Shown here: positions 61,160 through 64,000 of the stretch, piece by piece
Layout of the letters: every line of letters begins with the position of its first letter
How positions within the stretch are numbered: the stretch's first letter is position 1
Assembly (NCBI RefSeq): GCF_022458985.1
Contig: NC_061777.1
Location: 20,673,668 to 20,737,667, forward strand
Length of the DNA: 64,000 bases
Source of the DNA: Mugil cephalus
Lineage: Eukaryota; Chordata; Actinopteri; Mugiliformes; Mugilidae
Direction of reading: 5' to 3'
Made by a program: the position numbers and the translations under genes
The notes under the pieces: generated by a model
What the model saw: the letters and a program-made list of their open reading frames with translations, nothing else
Database searches by the model: none
Told to the model about the DNA's origin: nothing

Positions 61160-61640
61160 TCAGTCAGTCAGATTCAAGATTCAAGATTCTTTATTGTCAT
61201 TATGAGAACATAACGAAATTTTCCAGAGACCCCGGCTTAAAGGCACCTATAAGTATGTGGACAATTAAATAACATTTATGGAATAGAAACACCCTTAAGT
61301 AAAAAAATAACAAAATATAAGCTAATGTAAACATTGTAACAGTGCAGCTTAGCTTAGTCTATGAAATGTTGAGAGTGCGTGATTGTCCTGAGGACTGATG
61401 GTCTGTTTGATTATCAGCAGGGATGTGTGTGTGTGAGAGAGAATGTGTGTTAGTGTATGTCGCTGGCGGGGGGTGTTCTGTAGGGGGTGTGTGTTTCACT
61501 ATGAGGGGAGTAATTACTTTAACAGCTCTGGGGAAGAAGCTGTCCCTTATTGTTTGTCCTTGTTTTGATGTTGTGTTGCCCAGGTGGATGGGATCCGTAG
61601 CAATGCCTCTTGCAATGCCTAGTTTGTATTCTTAACAAAA
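61160..61640 (+). repeat. Teleost interspersed repeat (retroelement-like fragment)
   Basis: It starts with TTCAAGATTCAAGATTC and TTTATTGTCATTATGAGAAC and continues to ACAGCTCTGGGGAAGAAGCT, GTCCCTTATTGTTTGTCC and CAGGTGGATGGGATCC. These are phrases met repeatedly in fish genomes. The open frame 61423-61635 within it is not a gene. Family name not asserted. Confidence 0.65.
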
Positions 61641-62640
61641 GTTATTACTAAATGTAAAAGAAATTTGCCGCCTAAGAGGGAAAACGGCACAATAAAGTTT
61701 GAAATCTTATCAAACCTTCACACCTTGCTTTGCTTCAATGTTGATAATAGATCCACGATTAAAGTCTGTAAATAGAGAAATAAAATATATTCTCTCATGT
61801 CTTAACTGGTTGTTGACCGTCGCTGATTTGTCTCATTAACCGATTGCTCTGCTTTTTTCTGTATTAGTTCAGATCATTGACTCTATATACTCGATGGCTT
61901 TAGTTCAGACTCACGTCAAAACAATGTGTCGGCCATAGAAGAGAGTAGCAAATTAGTAGCAATAAGCCACATCTCCATTTAGGTGAAAGCAAACCACTGG
62001 CTGTAAGCAAGTGGGATTAATAGACACATATATAATGTCGTTGCCGACCGACGATCGGCGACGTTGTATAGAAAAACTATTGTGTCCTTATGTCCATGTA
62101 ACCTACCCGAGAAATGGGTGAACGACCCACTCGGTGACCGGACGTATCATATCAGGACATTTACTCTTACATCACTGAATCGCCCAGTAATGTGTGACAT
62201 CTGTCATCAATTCATAATTATTCCATAATCTTAAATGAATAAATTATGACATAAATACAGCATGAAGCTTAGCGATCGTTAACGCTTTCATTAAAAAAAA
62301 AAAACGCTTCACAGTTAATGTGAATGTTAAAGTAACTGCGCTCTGTAGTTACCTACTGTCATTTCAGTTCGTCATGAATATTCACTACTTTTAAATTTTA
62401 ATATTATAACTAACAACTCTAACGATTGACATTAGCTAACGTTAGCATCGTTATGCTTAAGTGTTTGCCGCACACATACACAGTGTACTTTCCATCTTTG
62501 TCCACCCGTTTTATGGTCTGAAGCCATACATTCATTAGGTTTGTCCCTCCATCTTGAGGGGAGCAGAGAAAATCTCAGAATTTTATATTTTAAGTTGTTT
62601 GACAAAACAATTCACAACGCAGCATCTCATAGTGTTTGTA
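61641..62640. other. Intergenic DNA before the orphan ORF
   Basis: No gene, RNA or repeat recognised in this stretch. Confidence 0.45.
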
Positions 62641-62675
62641 TCTATGGCAACCTCTCCTTTGTTTTCCCCCCACAA

Positions 62676-62801
62676 GGGGGCGTGGCCTTACCAGTGACGT
62701 AAAGTTACTCTTCCTCTGACTTCCATGTTTGTGGCTCCAGCGGAGTGCGCATGCGTGAACATCAAAGCCACTCGGGGCTTTGATCTTTTCACATGACGTC
62801 A
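62676..62801 (+). promoter_or_regulatory. Candidate promoter block of the orphan ORF
   Basis: Within 126 bp are a GC/KLF box GGGGGCGTGGCC (62676-62687), a CRE-like TGACGTAA (62695-62702), an NRF1-type TGCGCATGCG (62747-62756) and a full palindromic CRE TGACGTCA (62794-62801). No TATA box is seen. Such clustering of CRE and NRF1 sites is common in TATA-less promoters. It lies 260-390 bp before the ATG at 63064. Confidence 0.45.
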
Positions 62802-62867
62802 TTGTGTATTTTCTTTATATTCAAACGGATCTGGTTAAGTTTTAGTTCCTGATTTCCAGACAGCTTG

Positions 62868-62979
62868 AAGGAAGTATCTAGCATCCAGACCACGTAAGGA
62901 AGTATCTAGCATCCAGACCACGTAAGGAAATATCTAGTATCCAGACCAGTAGGGACGTATCTACCATCCAGGCCACGTG
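62868..62979. repeat. 28-bp tandem repeat, four units
   Basis: The first two units (62868-62895 and 62896-62923) are identical. The third (62924-62950) and fourth (62951-62979) diverge. Each unit contains ATCCAGACCACGT or a variant, and the fourth ends in a perfect E-box CACGTG (62974-62979). The repeat sits between the promoter-like block and the orphan ORF. Confidence 0.95.
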
Positions 62980-63063
62980 AACATCTATTAACTATTAATT
63001 GCATCCCAAGTTTTACACTTTAGTGTTTTTTCCCCAGGGTGAAGAAAAAACAAACCAACAGAA

Positions 63064-63738
63064 ATGTCTTCAGTGGAGATATGCAAAGTGCAGATGGCGA
63101 GTCCTGTAATTATTACGGCAGAGGATGTTTTGCCCATAGTAATTGCGCATTTTGAATCAATCTCTCCAGCACAGTGGAGCTTGCTAGCTGCAGATAGTTG
63201 TGACTCACAAACACATGCTGCACTGGCTGACATGCTCACTGAAATAGTACAAAGTATTTCTGCCCAAGTGCTGAAAACCATTCTTCCAGCGGTTCGGCAG
63301 GAGCACATTGCTACGAGTGATTCTCCGACCAATGCGCCAGAAGATGTGGAGAACTTTAGTGCAACCACCATGGGAGACACCTTCTCCGCCAGCTTTGCCG
63401 TCGCCCTTAACGTCCCACAGTTTAGAAGTGAGGATGCTAAAGAGCTGACAGCTCTGGTTGAGAGCGAGGTTTCCCAGAAGGTAAAGTCCGCTCTTTCTCT
63501 GGCTATCAACAGCTCTGCTGAATCCCCAGAGCCTGCAGTTTATGTCAGTGGCTCTATGTCAAGTATTGGTCGTCTAAATCAAATGGTATTTCACGCTGCC
63601 ACATGCCTGAAAAAAGTTGTAGCCAGACTCAAACAACAGTGTTGTGGAGTATGTCAGCGGCCAGAAACCTCAAAATCATCATCGAAGTCAGCTGCTTCAA
63701 CGAGAAGAATGCCCATACATCGCATTCACTCAAACTGA
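63064..63738 (+). CDS. Uncharacterised protein, single-exon ORF
   Basis: An open frame of 224 codons beginning MSSVEICKVQMASPVIITAE. I do not recognise a named family. Residues 20-90 look like amphipathic helices (DVLPIVIAHFESISPAQWSL; ALADMLTEIVQSISAQVL). A central segment FSASFAVALNVPQF is followed by a helix ELTALVESEVSQKVKSALSL. Then comes a cysteine-containing segment (LKKVVARLKQQCCGVCQRPE) and a basic serine-rich tail (SKSSSKSAASTRRMP). No signal peptide or clear membrane segment is visible. A possible acceptor, TTCCCCAG at 63032-63039, could splice a 5'UTR intron. Composition and length argue that it is coding. Proteins of similar look occur as unnamed predicted genes in fish, but I cannot verify homology here. 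Confidence 0.55.
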   Translation: MSSVEICKVQMASPVIITAEDVLPIVIAHFESISPAQWSLLAADSCDSQTHAALADMLTEIVQSISAQVLKTILPAVRQEHIATSDSPTNAPEDVENFSATTMGDTFSASFAVALNVPQFRSEDAKELTALVESEVSQKVKSALSLAINSSAESPEPAVYVSGSMSSIGRLNQMVFHAATCLKKVVARLKQQCCGVCQRPETSKSSSKSAASTRRMPIHRIHSN

Positions 63739-64000
63739 GTCAATTTGTCCATCAAAACTCTCATTAATTATGGCACACCAAACACATTTACTTAGGTCAG
63801 TATGAAAACGTTTACACTGCTCCTCAACAAAGGCTGAATTGTCAACCAGTAAAAACTGTAACCGTTTAGGCAGTTTGAAGAGACATGCCAACATTCATTC
63901 ATAGAGGGCCTTGCTAGACTGAAAAGCTTTAAACGGATCCCATAGAATGTCTTTCCATCCACTTCTACAACAATTTAACATTTCCTAGCATTTGAGAGAA

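Noticed and set aside
62988-63509. 173-codon minus-strand frame opposite the orphan ORF
   Set aside because: It is antisense to the better ORF, with serine/alanine-rich shadow composition. The plus-strand frame is longer and has promoter-like sequence upstream.
1-64000. CRISPR arrays, operons, phage or bacterial features
   Set aside because: The window is vertebrate nuclear DNA. Tandem repeats present are microsatellites, a coding minisatellite and one 28-bp array without spacers.

Overview
The window is nuclear DNA of a ray-finned fish, most likely an acanthomorph teleost. Genes are split by many short GT-AG introns, the intergenic DNA is AT-rich with CA, TA and CTT microsatellites, and several transposon families typical of teleosts are present. 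Every multi-exon gene below was rebuilt exon by exon. Splice phases close without frameshift in all of them, and the proteins match vertebrate families end to end.

Layout from left to right. The 5' end of msi1 (musashi-1) is at the left edge on the minus strand (676-1787). About 5 kb of non-coding DNA follows, with a SINE/LINE-like tail and a strong CTCF-type motif. hnf1a is complete on the plus strand (6856-11487, 562 aa). custos (C12orf43) converges on it from the minus strand (11992-13989, 251 aa). A 3-kb stretch of transposon relics and probable 3'UTR leads to unc119b (minus, 16890-20410, 243 aa). unc119b is head-to-head with pop5 (plus, 20940-22759, 167 aa) across a 529-bp shared promoter carrying an RFX-type X-box. 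rnf10 follows (plus, 24334-30460, 789 aa). Next is a 20-kb gene for a KIAA1671 / tankyrase-1-binding-protein-like cytoskeletal protein (plus, 35235-55254, about 1705 aa), then crybb3, a lens beta-crystallin (plus, 58953-60280, 239 aa). At the right edge is an intronless ORF of 224 aa that I cannot assign to any family (63064-63738), preceded by a promoter-like block and a 28-bp tandem repeat.

msi1, hnf1a, custos, unc119b, pop5 and rnf10 all have human counterparts on 12q24.31. KIAA1671 and CRYBB3 are neighbours on human 22q11.23. The window therefore spans a junction between two human syntenic blocks, located between 30.5 and 35.2 kb. The genes are not one pathway: they cover mRNA translation control, liver/pancreas/kidney transcription, Wnt-related nuclear function, ciliary lipid-cargo transport, RNase P/MRP, ubiquitin ligation, a cytoskeletal or junctional scaffold and lens structure.

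The least-explained signals are these: the orphan ORF and its promoter; a candidate internal promoter and alternative first exon in the KIAA1671 gene (46317-46589); two phase-equivalent candidate exons in the same gene that would have to be mutually exclusive (36616-36697 and 37000-37114); its roughly 400-residue E/R/K/Q helix with an in-frame 18-bp minisatellite; and a nested transposon insertion in its intron.
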